From Promethearchaeota archaeon (GTDB taxonomy: Archaea; Asgardarchaeota; Lokiarchaeia; Sigynarchaeales; SOKP01), in the NCBI GenBank assembly GCA_016839845.1, contig JAEOTL010000256.1, positions 1 through 62,735 of the forward strand: a stretch of DNA of 62,735 bases, given 5' to 3'. The position numbers and the translations under genes were made by a program. How positions within the stretch are numbered: position 1 is the first letter of the stretch; each line of letters begins with the position of its first letter. The notes below the pieces were generated by a model, which had not been told where the DNA came from, did not search any database, and saw only the letters and a list, made by a program, of their open reading frames with translations. Below are positions 26,464 to 34,889 of the stretch, in pieces.

Positions 26464-27063
26464 TTAATCCAAAAATTTGGATTTCTGAACAAAAATTATA
26501 TTAGATTTTACGTCTCGAGCTTTCAATTCTCGCATTATCCCAACTAATGTGTTTTCTTCACCAATGTGAACGAATGTTAAATCTCTACTATCACGACCTT
26601 CAATAACACTCAGTATTTTTTCACAGATAGAATCGACACGTACTTGCTGATTAATATAGTAATTTAATTCCTGTAGTTCATTTGAATAATAATCGATTAA
26701 ATAACTTAGTTCCTGAGCGCCAGGAGAATTTTTGTTTTTCAGAGCATCATAACAAGACTTCAATTCGTTATATTTGTTTTTCATTTCACCGATTTGGCTT
26801 GAAAAATGACCTTTTACATAATACGGCAATTCAACTGAAAAATAAGGAATCTCATATTGTTTTAGGACTTTTGCTAAATGAGTTTCATTAAATTCTCTTA
26901 AGGTGGTATATCCTAAATCTAATGTAACAAAGCTTACTGGAATTTCCTTGAATTTTTCAAATAAATTGTTTGCTCCCTCGCCTGTAAAATCTTGTCCTAT
27001 ATCACTTACTTTATATACAGCAAAATTATCATCCATAAATGTTTCAAACATTATACTATTCAT
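26464..27063 (-). CDS. Hypothetical protein, unrecognised
   Basis: About 199 aa and soluble. The N-terminal half alternates strands and helices (IPVSFVTLDLGYTTL). A helical, glutamine/asparagine-rich middle (about 95-145) may form a coiled coil, and the end is again alpha/beta (LTFVHIGEENTLVGIMRELKARD). I cannot assign a family. The longest frame starts at 27069, but AAAGGG directly abuts that ATG, whereas it sits six bases before the ATG at 27063, so I prefer 27063. The gene is 33 bp upstream of lpdA on the same strand, so the two may be co-transcribed. Confidence 0.65.
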   Translation of the reverse strand: MNSIMFETFMDDNFAVYKVSDIGQDFTGEGANNLFEKFKEIPVSFVTLDLGYTTLREFNETHLAKVLKQYEIPYFSVELPYYVKGHFSSQIGEMKNKYNELKSCYDALKNKNSPGAQELSYLIDYYSNELQELNYYINQQVRVDSICEKILSVIEGRDSRDLTFVHIGEENTLVGIMRELKARDVKSNIIFVQKSKFLD

Positions 27064-27614
27064 TATCATCCCTTTTTTTGTGATTTTTTTTTTATCATTT
27101 TTTTTTTTTTTAGAAATGATCAGTTCTTGAACTAATACATTAATTGAGTTTATGCATCCCCGTCAAATTAAGTATCAGATTCCTACATTAAGGTATCTCG
27201 GAATTTAAAGAACCAATGCAATTTGGAAAAACTGTCTATTTCCAAATAATGAATAGTCAATATTGAATATAAACGTTTCGGTTTTCGAACATACGTACGA
27301 TGAGAACGAAAAACCCAATGAAGGAAAATGATCATAGTCTCATATTAAAAAGTATAAATTGACTTATCATTAAGATCCTTACCTTATCAAAAACCTTAAT
27401 TTGATCTTTTTCAAATATAATAGGAATTATAATATCAAGAGTTCGAAATACCTAAACAAATTCTTTTCTATTTAAGCATTCATTGCTTCCTTTATCAATT
27501 TAAAATAATAATGAATAAATATTCATAAAATATAAATATTGAAAATACATATCCTTAATTAATAAACTAAAAATGAATTAATATCAAAAACTAACTAATA
27601 AATGTGTAAGAATT
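27064..27614. other. 551-bp intergenic region
   Basis: Divergent promoter region between the hypothetical gene and the DIM-domain gene. It contains T-rich tracts at about 27078-27111 (A-rich leader in the minus direction), an AT-rich middle without an open frame of note, and a palindromic operator at 27512-27525, about 90 bp before the DIM gene. A looser copy of the half-sites (TGAATA, TATTGA) lies near 27249-27265. No RNA gene is recognisable. Confidence 0.6.
27512..27525. promoter_or_regulatory. Palindromic operator, site 1 (TGAATAAATATTCA)
   Basis: Arms TGAATA and TATTCA separated by two bases. It is located about 90 bp upstream of the DIM-domain gene at 27615. One of eleven matches in this window, all intergenic. 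Confidence 0.65.
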
Positions 27615-27992
27615 ATGAGTAGGATTGTTGGAGTTCCTTCTGATGGATCTGAATTATCAGATAATATATCTGCCCATTTTGGACATTGTAGGTATTTTGT
27701 CGGTGTTAAAATCTCTGAAGATAATAAATTCGAAAAAGCTTTTTCTGTATCTAACGAGGGTCATTCAGGATGTATGGAACCTGTTATGAAAATGAAGCAA
27801 AGAGACGTTTCAGATATGATTTTAACTGGAATTGGAATGCGTCCTTTCATGGGCTTTCAACAAGTCGAAATAAATGTGTTTCGAGGAATTGAAGGAAACA
27901 TTGAGAAAAATGTGAGAATGCTATTAGATGGGAAGTTAGAAATCTTGAATGATGCAAGTTGTAGCAACCATGACGAACCTCACAATCATTAG
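27615..27992 (+). CDS. DIM/NifX-type (dinitrogenase iron-molybdenum cofactor family) protein
   Basis: A 125-aa small alpha/beta protein of the NifX/NafY/orange-protein superfamily, which binds metal-sulfur clusters or cofactor precursors. It opens with RIVGVPSDGSELSDNISAHF and GHCRYFVGV, the usual D-x-x-L/I-S-x-H-F-G-x-C pattern, and has the DMILTGIGMRPF loop. The C-terminus is Cys/His-rich (CSNHDEPHNH), probably metal-binding. A palindromic operator precedes it, and OsmC follows after 40 bp, so the two are probably co-expressed. No nitrogenase is present, so a role in an orange-protein-like or other Fe-S/Mo process is more likely. Confidence 0.87.
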   Translation: MSRIVGVPSDGSELSDNISAHFGHCRYFVGVKISEDNKFEKAFSVSNEGHSGCMEPVMKMKQRDVSDMILTGIGMRPFMGFQQVEINVFRGIEGNIEKNVRMLLDGKLEILNDASCSNHDEPHNH

Positions 27993-28032
27993 AAGAAATT
28001 CACGTGAAAAACTTAAATGAGAGGATTTTTAA

Positions 28033-28533
28033 ATGCCAAGTTTTAAAGAGACATATGAAGCCATTAAAGCAGATATTAAAAAGGGGGAAAAAAATTTCAA
28101 TATTGCATGCGAGATGCTACCCGATGGGATGCAAGTAGAATGTACAATGGGAGCAAAACCGTTTAAATTGTTAATTGACGCTCCCCCGGGCTTAGATGGT
28201 ACCAATGAGGGACCATCCCCATTATTAGTAATTTTAGCATCTGTAGGGGCATGTATTATTGCTGTAGCACGTTTTTGGGCAAAAATCATGGATATACAAA
28301 TTGAGAGTCTAACTGTAAATTCCCGGGGTCATATTAACTTAGGCGCAATTTTTGGTATCGATGATACCTTACTTGCAGGTTACGATAAACTTGAACCAGT
28401 AGTAAGAATTAAAGCTGATGCACCAGATGAGAAAATAAATGAACTAATGGAGAAAGTTTTTTCCCATTGCCCAATTATAACAAACATGGGTGGAGCATCC
28501 CCAATTACGCCCAAAGTCCAAATAAGAAAATAA
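28033..28533 (+). CDS. OsmC/Ohr family protein
   Basis: A 166-aa OsmC-fold protein. The family's two redox cysteines appear as ASVGACIIAVAR and VFSHCPIITNMGGA, in the usual positions (about residues 75 and 143). OsmC/Ohr proteins detoxify organic hydroperoxides or, in the YhfA branch, act in sulfur handling. The sequence CTMGAKPFKLLIDAPPGLDGTNEGPSP has the typical substrate-binding loop. A good RBS (GAGAGG) lies 8 bp before the ATG. Position between a DIM protein and DUF134 places it in the metal-sulfur island, so a thiol/persulfide-related function is plausible. Confidence 0.88.
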   Translation: MPSFKETYEAIKADIKKGEKNFNIACEMLPDGMQVECTMGAKPFKLLIDAPPGLDGTNEGPSPLLVILASVGACIIAVARFWAKIMDIQIESLTVNSRGHINLGAIFGIDDTLLAGYDKLEPVVRIKADAPDEKINELMEKVFSHCPIITNMGGASPITPKVQIRK

Positions 28534-28617
28534 ACTCCTAAATAAACTCCTAAATTTTTTTAATTTATACTTACTTTCAATTAATTAAATTTGAAATTTT
28601 AATATTTATAATCTAAA

Positions 28618-28631
28618 TGAATAAATATTTA
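28618..28631. promoter_or_regulatory. Palindromic operator, site 2 (one mismatch)
   Basis: TGAATAAATATTTA, 13 of 14 bases matching site 1. It lies about 42 bp before the DUF134 regulator gene, suggesting autoregulation if DUF134 is the binding protein. Confidence 0.5.
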
Positions 28632-28672
28632 GAAAACGTTTCTAATTATAACTATCAATTCAATGATGAAAA

Positions 28673-29092
28673 ATGGGACGAAGAAGACGACAAAGATGGG
28701 TTCATCATACTCCCAATAACTTCTATTTTTCAACGGTCCCACCCACCGAAGAAGATAGTATAATTTTGACTGTGGCTGAATTTGAAGCAATGAGATTAAA
28801 GCATTACACAGGATTAAATCAGAAATTGGCGTCTGAGAAAATGGGGATTAGTCAACCGACATTTTCAAGAGTACTCGAAGCCGCTCACCAAAAAGCAACA
28901 CTCGCATTAATAGAGGGAAAACCGATCAAGGTTCATGGTGGTAGTGTCGACTATAAACTGAGTTTTATAGGATATGGATGTTTGGATTGTAACCATGAAT
29001 GGGAAGACAGCTCCGCTTCAAAGGATAGAAAAGTTAATTGTACCAACTGTGATTCTCAGAATGTTTATTTTATCGTAAGAGAACTTATTTAA
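28673..29092 (+). CDS. DUF134 family predicted DNA-binding protein
   Basis: A 139-aa protein. It opens with MGRRRRQRWVHHTPN and has the family core: LTVAEFEAMRLKHYTGLNQK, then a sigma-like helix-turn-helix KMGISQPTFSRVLEAAHQK (about residues 60-85). A C-terminal zinc ribbon follows, with Cys pairs in CLDCNHEW and CTNCDSQ (about 105-130). DUF134 genes commonly sit beside DIM/NifX proteins. It has a palindromic operator upstream and is a prime candidate for the regulator of the local palindrome regulon. Its 3' end overlaps the convergent MinD-type gene by 4 bp. Confidence 0.88.
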   Translation: MGRRRRQRWVHHTPNNFYFSTVPPTEEDSIILTVAEFEAMRLKHYTGLNQKLASEKMGISQPTFSRVLEAAHQKATLALIEGKPIKVHGGSVDYKLSFIGYGCLDCNHEWEDSSASKDRKVNCTNCDSQNVYFIVRELI

Positions 29093-30018
29093 GTGTCATT
29101 ACCCCATAGAATTCCTTTTAGATTCTTGAAGATCTTTCCTATGGCTAAACTAGCTTTAGAATCTGGTGCATAGTCTATAACTGTTTTGGTATAAGACATT
29201 GCTTTTGGGATAGATAAGTCAAAAGGTATTTTTCCCAAAATTCTATACTCAGTATCTTTAATGTACTTATTGAAATCATCTTGAAAAGGACTCTGTAGGT
29301 CTGACTTATTAACAATCAACCCAAATGGAATATTAAATTGCTGTATAACTTCTATAACTCGCATTAAATCATGTAACGCAGAAGGTGTAGGCTCACAAAT
29401 TGTTATAACATAATCTAAATTCGCTAATGTCGCAATCACAGGACAGCCAATACCCGGGGGTCCATCTATTAATACTAAATTGGTCGTATTGAATTCTTTT
29501 ATATTCCTTAGATATTCCTTTGAGTCTGACACTAATTTTCCGGAAGTTGTACTTCCTAATTGAGTTCTCCCATATATCAAAGGAAATCCCTTTTTGCAAT
29601 TATATGAAATTATTTCCCCACTTTTTACAGGATTTATTATAAAAGCATGTGTAGGGCATAATACTTTACAAGCTCCACAACCTTCACATTTTAAAAAATC
29701 TATTATTGGAATATTATTCTGACTATCCCACTTTAAAGCATTAAACTCACAAAAATGATTATCAATACATTGTTTGCAATTAGTGCATTGATCTTCAATA
29801 AATTCTGATTTTAAAGTGGCGAAAATATCTTTTGTTTCTATTGTAGATTCATCATCATGAGGAAGTATAACAGCTAAATTAGGTGCATCAACATCACAAT
29901 CCAGGGTAATTACTTCAACTTTTAAATCTTGTTTCGCGAGACTTACTAAAGAAGCTGTAATCGAGGTTTTTCCTACACCCCCCTTTCCAGATACTACTCC
30001 AACCAGTTTTCTTTTCAA
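29089..30018 (-). CDS. MinD-superfamily P-loop ATPase with ferredoxin insertion (second of pair)
   Basis: A 309-aa ATPase. It has the deviant Walker A GKGGVGKTS near residue 12. Two [4Fe-4S] motifs are inserted near residues 60-125 (CTNCKQCIDNHFCEF; CEGCGACKVLCP). The LIDGPPGIGCP Walker B-like strand is near 190. This architecture matches the two paired ATPases of the orange-protein (ORP) complex of sulfate reducers, thought to load a metal-sulfur cluster. The start is TTG, with only 4 bp after the stop of the first MinD-type gene, so the pair is translated from one mRNA with the DIM gene upstream. Confidence 0.9.
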   Translation of the reverse strand: MKRKLVGVVSGKGGVGKTSITASLVSLAKQDLKVEVITLDCDVDAPNLAVILPHDDESTIETKDIFATLKSEFIEDQCTNCKQCIDNHFCEFNALKWDSQNNIPIIDFLKCEGCGACKVLCPTHAFIINPVKSGEIISYNCKKGFPLIYGRTQLGSTTSGKLVSDSKEYLRNIKEFNTTNLVLIDGPPGIGCPVIATLANLDYVITICEPTPSALHDLMRVIEVIQQFNIPFGLIVNKSDLQSPFQDDFNKYIKDTEYRILGKIPFDLSIPKAMSYTKTVIDYAPDSKASLAIGKIFKNLKGILWGNDT

Positions 30019-30022
30019 GGTA

Positions 30023-30964
30023 TTACTTCCCTTCTTTTAGATTTTTATTTAAACCTAACCACTTTTTCAAATTTTCATACAGCTTAGTAAAGGCTATGAA
30101 CCCCGCCCCATTTTTATTAAACCCACTTTCAGTTTCCATAAGTGGCTCTCCAAGACAGTAAGAATTAACGATATCTTCGTCCATAGGAATATCACCTAGG
30201 ACTTTTATGTTTCCTTCATGCAATTCCTTTAAAAATTGATCTCTATACCCTAATAATGACGATCTATTTACTATAGCTTTATAATCTTTTTTCAATAAAT
30301 TTATTAATTCTATTATTCTACCTAAATCTAGTTTTCCAAACCTTGTAGGCTCTGTAATAGGAATAACTATATCTGATTTATCGATTAATAGTTCAACATC
30401 ACAATGCGCTCCTGGTGCGGTGTCGAAGATGATAATATCAAATATATTTGGATCTTTTTGCATAATTTTTTCAAGATTTTCAATTAGTGCTTCTACAATC
30501 CCGGCTGAACGTGCTTCGGAAGGTTTTAGTTCCCCGAGTAAGAGGGAAAGACCGTTAACCTCAGTTGAATATATCCAACCAATTGTCTTAAAATCTGACT
30601 CAATTGCATTTTCGGGACAGATTTTAAAACATAGTTTGCACCCTGAACAAAGAGAAGACATTAGGATAGGAATTGAATCATCAATATATAATAAGGCATG
30701 ATTTGCGCAATTTTGAGCACATAAACCACACCTCGAACATTTATCTTCTAATATTTTTGGCATAAAAAAAGGAACTGCCATTTTATTTTCAAGGTTCCCT
30801 TTTAATAATAAATATGTATTGGGATTCTCTACATCACCATCTATGAGGAGAACATTATAACCATCATTTTTGAACATAACAGCAATGTTAACGGCACATA
30901 AAGTTTTGCCTGTTCCCCCTTTACCTCCAGTAATGCAGATTATTTTAGGTTTCTGTGTGCTCAT
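30023..30964 (-). CDS. MinD-superfamily P-loop ATPase with ferredoxin insertion (first of pair)
   Basis: A 313-aa paralog of the next gene. Walker A is TGGKGGTGKTL near residue 14. The inserted ferredoxin motifs are CSRCGLCAQNCAN and CSGCKLCFKICP (about 75-130), and the Walker B-like strand is IIIFDTAPGAHCD near 180. In ORP-type clusters such ATPases are always found as a diverged pair, presumably forming a heterodimer. The order on the minus strand is DIM protein, this gene, then the second ATPase, with spacings of 36 and 4 bp. Regulated, by position, from the operators at 31445 and 31483. Confidence 0.9.
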   Translation of the reverse strand: MSTQKPKIICITGGKGGTGKTLCAVNIAVMFKNDGYNVLLIDGDVENPNTYLLLKGNLENKMAVPFFMPKILEDKCSRCGLCAQNCANHALLYIDDSIPILMSSLCSGCKLCFKICPENAIESDFKTIGWIYSTEVNGLSLLLGELKPSEARSAGIVEALIENLEKIMQKDPNIFDIIIFDTAPGAHCDVELLIDKSDIVIPITEPTRFGKLDLGRIIELINLLKKDYKAIVNRSSLLGYRDQFLKELHEGNIKVLGDIPMDEDIVNSYCLGEPLMETESGFNKNGAGFIAFTKLYENLKKWLGLNKNLKEGK

Positions 30965-31000
30965 AAGAAAGAAATGATTTCTATGAAAGTTAGATATATC

Positions 31001-31420
31001 TTAAGAATTATGAATTCCTTGTCTACCTCGACCAGCTCCCATTCCGTGATGAGAACCCACATTTGGGGAAGTAATTTCACGCAATTTCCCTTCGAGGTAT
31101 TGATTTATTACGTTTTTTATTAACATATTTTCTCCTTGATAATGGAGAGCTTTTATATTCAAAGCTCTAAGTCCATTTGCAGCATTAGGCCCTAAAAAAC
31201 CCACAATTACAATATTAGCACCATTATTCCCGATTATTTGAGTCGCTTGCACGCCAGCACCCCCCATCGCGTTAACTGCATGGTTTGGAATAGTCTTAAT
31301 GGCAACAATCTCTTTATTATCTAATTCAACAAATGTAAAACTTGAGCACCTTCCAAATCGAGGACACATTTCATCATTTAAACCCCCTTTTCCTATTGAA
31401 GGAATTGCTACAATAACCAT
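31001..31420 (-). CDS. DIM/NifX-type protein, orange-protein-like
   Basis: A 139-aa DIM-fold protein. It has the VIVAIPSIGKGGLNDEMCPRF opening and FGRCSSFTFVEL. The GGAGVQATQIIGNNGANIVI and GFLGPNAANGLRALNIK strands and loops are complete, as is the ENMLIKNVINQYLEGKL helix. A low-complexity Gly/His/Arg tail (HHGMGAGRGRQG) follows. It heads an operon with two ferredoxin-MinD ATPases, the arrangement of ORP clusters, in which this protein binds a heterometal-sulfur cluster. Two palindromic operators lie between it and the divergent mrp gene. It serves as the intact reference for the frameshifted DIM gene at 41.3-41.7 kb. Confidence 0.88.
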   Translation of the reverse strand: MVIVAIPSIGKGGLNDEMCPRFGRCSSFTFVELDNKEIVAIKTIPNHAVNAMGGAGVQATQIIGNNGANIVIVGFLGPNAANGLRALNIKALHYQGENMLIKNVINQYLEGKLREITSPNVGSHHGMGAGRGRQGIHNS

Positions 31421-31444
31421 GATATCATCACCTATGATTTTTTT

Positions 31445-31458
31445 TGAATAATTATTCT
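31445..31458. promoter_or_regulatory. Palindromic operator, site 3 (one mismatch)
   Basis: TGAATAATTATTCT. It lies 25 bp from the start of the DIM gene on the minus strand, one of two sites (38 bp apart, centre to centre) in the DIM/mrp divergent promoter. Confidence 0.6.
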
Positions 31459-31482
31459 TTTAGTAACGTTTTTAAATTATTC

Positions 31483-31496
31483 TGAATAATTATTCA
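31483..31496. promoter_or_regulatory. Palindromic operator, site 4 (perfect TGAATAATTATTCA)
   Basis: Perfect 14-bp palindrome. It lies between the divergent DIM and mrp genes, about 110 bp before the mrp coding region. Confidence 0.7.
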
Positions 31497-31594
31497 TAAT
31501 AAGAAATATTTGAAAATATATAAATATTTTCTATTTAAATTTAATTTTTACCGAAAACGTGGCATTAGTAAATAAATTGATTATATCAATAATT

Positions 31595-31600
31595 AGAGGT
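31595..31600 (+). promoter_or_regulatory. Shine-Dalgarno AGAGGT before mrp
   Basis: It sits eight bases before an in-frame ATT (31609) and 108 bases before the first ATG (31708). Its placement supports a start near 31609. Confidence 0.5.
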
Positions 31601-31608
31601 AGATAAAA

Positions 31609-32481
31609 ATTCAAGAAGAAGAAACATCAGATATTAAGTTACAAGAGATAGATAAACAAGAAAAGCATGAGAAGTTAGACGATTTAACGATCAGCATTCA
31701 AAAAAATATGGAAAAAATCAAACATAAAATTGTCGTAATTTCTGGTAAGGGAGGTGTAGGTAAAACAACAGTGGCTGTAAATCTCGCAATGAGCTTAGCC
31801 AGTATTGGATTAAGAGTAGGGCTTCTGGATGTCGATATCACAGGCCCCAATGTAAATAAAATGCTTGGGATTGACTCAAATGAAAAACCCCGAGTTGATC
31901 CTACAGAACAAAAATTCTACCCTGTGCTTGGACCTTTGAATATCAAAGTGATGAGTATGGCCTTTCTTATTGAAAATTCAGATTCACCTGTAATTTGGAG
32001 AGGTCCAATGAAAATGAGTGCAGTAAGACAGTTCCTAGGTCAAGCTATATGGGGAGAGTTAGACTATTTAATCTGTGATTTACCACCTGGAACTTCTGAC
32101 GAAACAATAGATATATTACAACTTATTCCTGAGGAGAATGTAATCGTTGTCTCTACTCCTCAAGAAGTTGCTCTAATGGATGCTAGAAAGACTATAAAAA
32201 TGGCTCAAATTATGGAAAGAAATGTACTTGGAATCATTGAAAACATGTCGGGCTTTAAATGTCCTCATTGTGGAGAGTATATTGATCTTTATCCCCCAGG
32301 AGGAGTTGAAAAGGCAGTTAAAGATTTCAATATTCACTTATTAGGAAAAATTCCATTTGAAGTACAAATAGGAATCCAAAGCGATCAAGGCTTACCATTT
32401 ATTATCAAGAGTTCTGACTCCGCAAGTGCTAAATCTTTCAAGGAAGTAGTTAAGAGGATTAGAGAAACATTAGAAAATTAG
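31609..32481 (+). CDS. mrp: Mrp/NBP35 family Fe-S carrier ATPase (start at ATT 31609 or ATG 31708)
   Basis: P-loop ATPase that delivers Fe-S clusters. Deviant Walker A SGKGGVGKTT, switch motifs DVDITGPN and DLPPGTSD, and FKCPHCGEY, whose two cysteines bridge a [4Fe-4S] cluster between monomers. The ATG at 31708 gives 257 aa, but the frame continues upstream 33 codons in a hydrophilic segment (EIDKQEKHEKLDDL) ending in ISIQKNMEKIKHKI, which matches the N-terminal extension of archaeal Mrp/NBP35. No ATG, GTG or TTG occurs in that extension; the only codon correctly spaced from AGAGGT is ATT 31609. It heads an operon with a NifU-like scaffold, 61 bp further on, and shares operators with the divergent ORP-like operon. 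Confidence 0.9.
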   Translation: MQEEETSDIKLQEIDKQEKHEKLDDLTISIQKNMEKIKHKIVVISGKGGVGKTTVAVNLAMSLASIGLRVGLLDVDITGPNVNKMLGIDSNEKPRVDPTEQKFYPVLGPLNIKVMSMAFLIENSDSPVIWRGPMKMSAVRQFLGQAIWGELDYLICDLPPGTSDETIDILQLIPEENVIVVSTPQEVALMDARKTIKMAQIMERNVLGIIENMSGFKCPHCGEYIDLYPPGGVEKAVKDFNIHLLGKIPFEVQIGIQSDQGLPFIIKSSDSASAKSFKEVVKRIRETLEN

Positions 32482-32542
32482 TTTGTTAATATTATCCAAG
32501 AACTAGATTCAGAAGAAAACCCTATTGGATGTGAAAATTAAA

Positions 32543-32998
32543 ATGTCAAAAGATTATCTTGATAAATACGTAGAGGAAATTCAGAAACAAATTAATGAAG
32601 AGGCAATTGAGAAATATAATAAGCATATTGTTGAATTAATGCAAAATCCGAAAAATTGGGGTAAACCAAAAAGCTCTGAAATAAGTGTGTGGCATGCATA
32701 TGAGGGATCTTGTGGTGATACAATGCAATTCTTTTTAAAAATTAAAGATGACATAATCGAAAAAGCACATTTTCTGACAGATGGATGTGGAGCATCAGTA
32801 TCAGTAGGAAGCCAAACTACTATTTTAATTGAAGATAAGCGTTTGGAATTCGTTGAAGGATTAAAGCCAGAAGATATTGATAATGCTTTAGATGGCTTAC
32901 CCGATGACCATAAACACTGTGCTGAATTGGCAATAAGAACTCTAAAACGCGCAATTGAGAAATATAAATATAGAAAGAATGAAAGAGCTAGTGAATAA
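32543..32998 (+). CDS. NifU/IscU-like iron-sulfur scaffold, copy 1
   Basis: A 151-aa protein of the IscU/NifU N-terminal family. The three cluster-ligand cysteines are visible: GSCGDTMQFF (about residue 57), DGCGASVSVGSQTT (about 83) and HKHCAELA (about 126). The usual Asp after the first cysteine (C-G-D) is kept. I use ATG 32543 and not the TTG at 32525, because the paralog begins with the equivalent KDYLDK. Together with Mrp it forms a scaffold/carrier pair for Fe-S assembly. A 101-bp stretch is identical to the copy at 35.8 kb. Confidence 0.9.
   Translation: MSKDYLDKYVEEIQKQINEEAIEKYNKHIVELMQNPKNWGKPKSSEISVWHAYEGSCGDTMQFFLKIKDDIIEKAHFLTDGCGASVSVGSQTTILIEDKRLEFVEGLKPEDIDNALDGLPDDHKHCAELAIRTLKRAIEKYKYRKNERASE
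32630..32730 (+). repeat. 101-bp identical block shared by the two NifU-like genes (copy 1)
   Basis: Every base, including synonymous positions, matches 35872-35972. Outside the block the genes differ regularly, so the block points to gene conversion or a recent duplication with selective divergence. Confidence 0.9.
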
Positions 32999-33090
32999 GT
33001 AAGTACTTGAAAAAGTATTTATGGTTGAAACAGTATGAAGATATAATATCCTATAGAATAGAATAAAAATTATTATTTTAAAATAATCAC

Positions 33091-34095
33091 ATGAGCTTTC
33101 ATAAGGTAATTAATAACCAAGATCTTGATACGGAAAAAAATTCTATTGCAATTAACGTTTCAAAGCTTAATAAAAGATTTGAGGATCTTATTGCTGTAAA
33201 TAATGTTTCTTTTAGAGTTTTTGAAGGAGAAATTGTAGGAATTCTCGGTCCTAATGGAGCAGGTAAGACTACTACCATACGATTACTAACAGGTATTTTT
33301 AAATTAGAAGAGAAGGCAAAAATTGAAATTTTTAATAGGGATATAACGGAAAATCTAAGTAAATATAAAATTAACTTTGGAATCGTTCCAGAAGTTAGTA
33401 ATGCTTTTTCGGATTTTACTGTTTGGCAAAATATAAAATTTTCAGGTGGCATTTATGGTATACCAAAAGAAGAGATTGAAAAACGCTCGGAAGAACTACT
33501 AACTCAATTTGGTTTAATGGATAAACTACATTCTAAAACAAAGGCTTTATCAAAAGGGCTTAAACAACGGCTTAATTTCTGTTTAGCCTTACTTCATGAA
33601 CCGCCCATTTTAATTTTAGATGAGCCTACAAGTGGCTTAGATCCAATTTCTGTTAAATTAATGAGACGACAAATTCTACAATTAAAAAAGGAAGGTAAAA
33701 CAATCTTAGTTTCTACTCATGATATGCAAGAAGCACAAAATATGTGTGACAGAATTTTAATTATGAATAGAGGAAAAATTATTGCTGATGAGAGTCCTAA
33801 CGTTCTTCGTGAAAAATTTAAATCTACATTAAATGTGTTATTCAAAATTGATGGTGTTTTATCGGACGATCAAGAAAAAACCTTGATGGATATATTTAAT
33901 ATTATGAAGGAAAAAAATGAGTATTATGTTTTTTCTAGCCATAATGCTCCAAAAGATATATCTAAGCTATATAAGTTTTTAAAAGAAAATAGCTTAACAA
34001 TTTCTAATTTTAAAGTAAAAGAAATATCCTTAGAAGAAGTGTTTATCCATCTAATATATGAAGATTCGATTTCGATGGGGGGTGTTAAAAAATGA
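33091..34095 (+). CDS. ABC transporter ATP-binding protein (drug/lipid exporter type)
   Basis: A 334-aa ATPase. Walker A GPNGAGKTTT is near residue 57, the signature is degenerate (LSKGLKQRL), Walker B is ILILDEPTSGLDP, and the switch His is in STHDMQEA. The C-terminal 100 residues form the accessory domain seen in ABC-2 exporters. The stop overlaps the permease start by 4 bp, so the two are coupled. Typical roles are export of drugs, lipids or peptides, or gliding/Nod-type functions; substrate unknown. It is not preceded by a palindromic operator, so it may be unrelated to the surrounding metal-sulfur genes. Confidence 0.92.
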   Translation: MSFHKVINNQDLDTEKNSIAINVSKLNKRFEDLIAVNNVSFRVFEGEIVGILGPNGAGKTTTIRLLTGIFKLEEKAKIEIFNRDITENLSKYKINFGIVPEVSNAFSDFTVWQNIKFSGGIYGIPKEEIEKRSEELLTQFGLMDKLHSKTKALSKGLKQRLNFCLALLHEPPILILDEPTSGLDPISVKLMRRQILQLKKEGKTILVSTHDMQEAQNMCDRILIMNRGKIIADESPNVLREKFKSTLNVLFKIDGVLSDDQEKTLMDIFNIMKEKNEYYVFSSHNAPKDISKLYKFLKENSLTISNFKVKEISLEEVFIHLIYEDSISMGGVKK

Positions 34096-34871
34096 TGAAA
34101 AATAGTCTAAATAGAATTTGGATATTAAGTAAAAAAAATATCTTTCTCTACATCAGAAAAGGTCCCGTTCTTATTTTTGGCTTATTATTTCCTTTTTTCA
34201 TGACCCTTTCTTGGGTTATTGGTAGAGCCATTTCTATAAATTCTGTATTTGTTGGAATTATATCTATGACATCTTTTTTCACAGCAACGGCTATCAGCCC
34301 TGTGGTTTTACCAATTGAAACTCGTGAAAAATCATTAGAACGAATAATTGTTTCTCCGATATCATTAAACGAGATATTATTGGGGATAATTACTGGTTCG
34401 ACTTTATATTCACTAATAATTTCATCTATTATAGCCACTATCTTTGTCCTAATATTTTCAATACTAAATTCACTTGCAGCGATATTTCTATTATTTTTAG
34501 GGATTACTCTTATGTCAATCTTAGGATCTTTATTAGGTCTATTAATCGCAGCATATCCCTCAGATATGACATCAAATGTTATGATTTTAGTGAATTTGAT
34601 TAAGTTCCCCTTACTCTTTATCAGTGGGATTTTTATTCCCCTTAAAAACTCACCCCCTTCTTTATTAATTTTATCACTTTTCTCACCAATTACATTTTTT
34701 ACAGATCTATTAAGATATTGCGTAGATGGGAGTAATTATTTCTTATATCAATTTGATGTTATGATATTAATCATTTGGATAGCTGGATTATTCATTGTTG
34801 GTTATGTATTACATAAAAGAACAATGCCTAAAAGATTCTCAGAGACGGGAAAAATAAAAAAGAAGCGATGA
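34092..34871 (+). CDS. ABC-2 type transporter permease
   Basis: A 259-aa membrane protein with six hydrophobic helices of the ABC-2 family (ISMTSFFTATAISPVVLPIE followed by ETREKSLERIIVSPIS, the cytoplasmic coupling helix region). The PLLFISGIFIPLKNSPP motif before the fifth helix is characteristic. It overlaps the ATPase gene by 4 bp and must form the transport channel with it. Lysine-rich C-terminus in the cytoplasm. Confidence 0.88.
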   Translation: MMKNSLNRIWILSKKNIFLYIRKGPVLIFGLLFPFFMTLSWVIGRAISINSVFVGIISMTSFFTATAISPVVLPIETREKSLERIIVSPISLNEILLGIITGSTLYSLIISSIIATIFVLIFSILNSLAAIFLLFLGITLMSILGSLLGLLIAAYPSDMTSNVMILVNLIKFPLLFISGIFIPLKNSPPSLLILSLFSPITFFTDLLRYCVDGSNYFLYQFDVMILIIWIAGLFIVGYVLHKRTMPKRFSETGKIKKKR

Positions 34872-34889
34872 TTAAAAAGAATCTTATCA

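Noticed and set aside
27078..27111. Oligo-T tract as a terminator on the plus strand
   Set aside because: No plus-strand gene precedes it; it is the A-rich leader of the minus-strand hypothetical gene.
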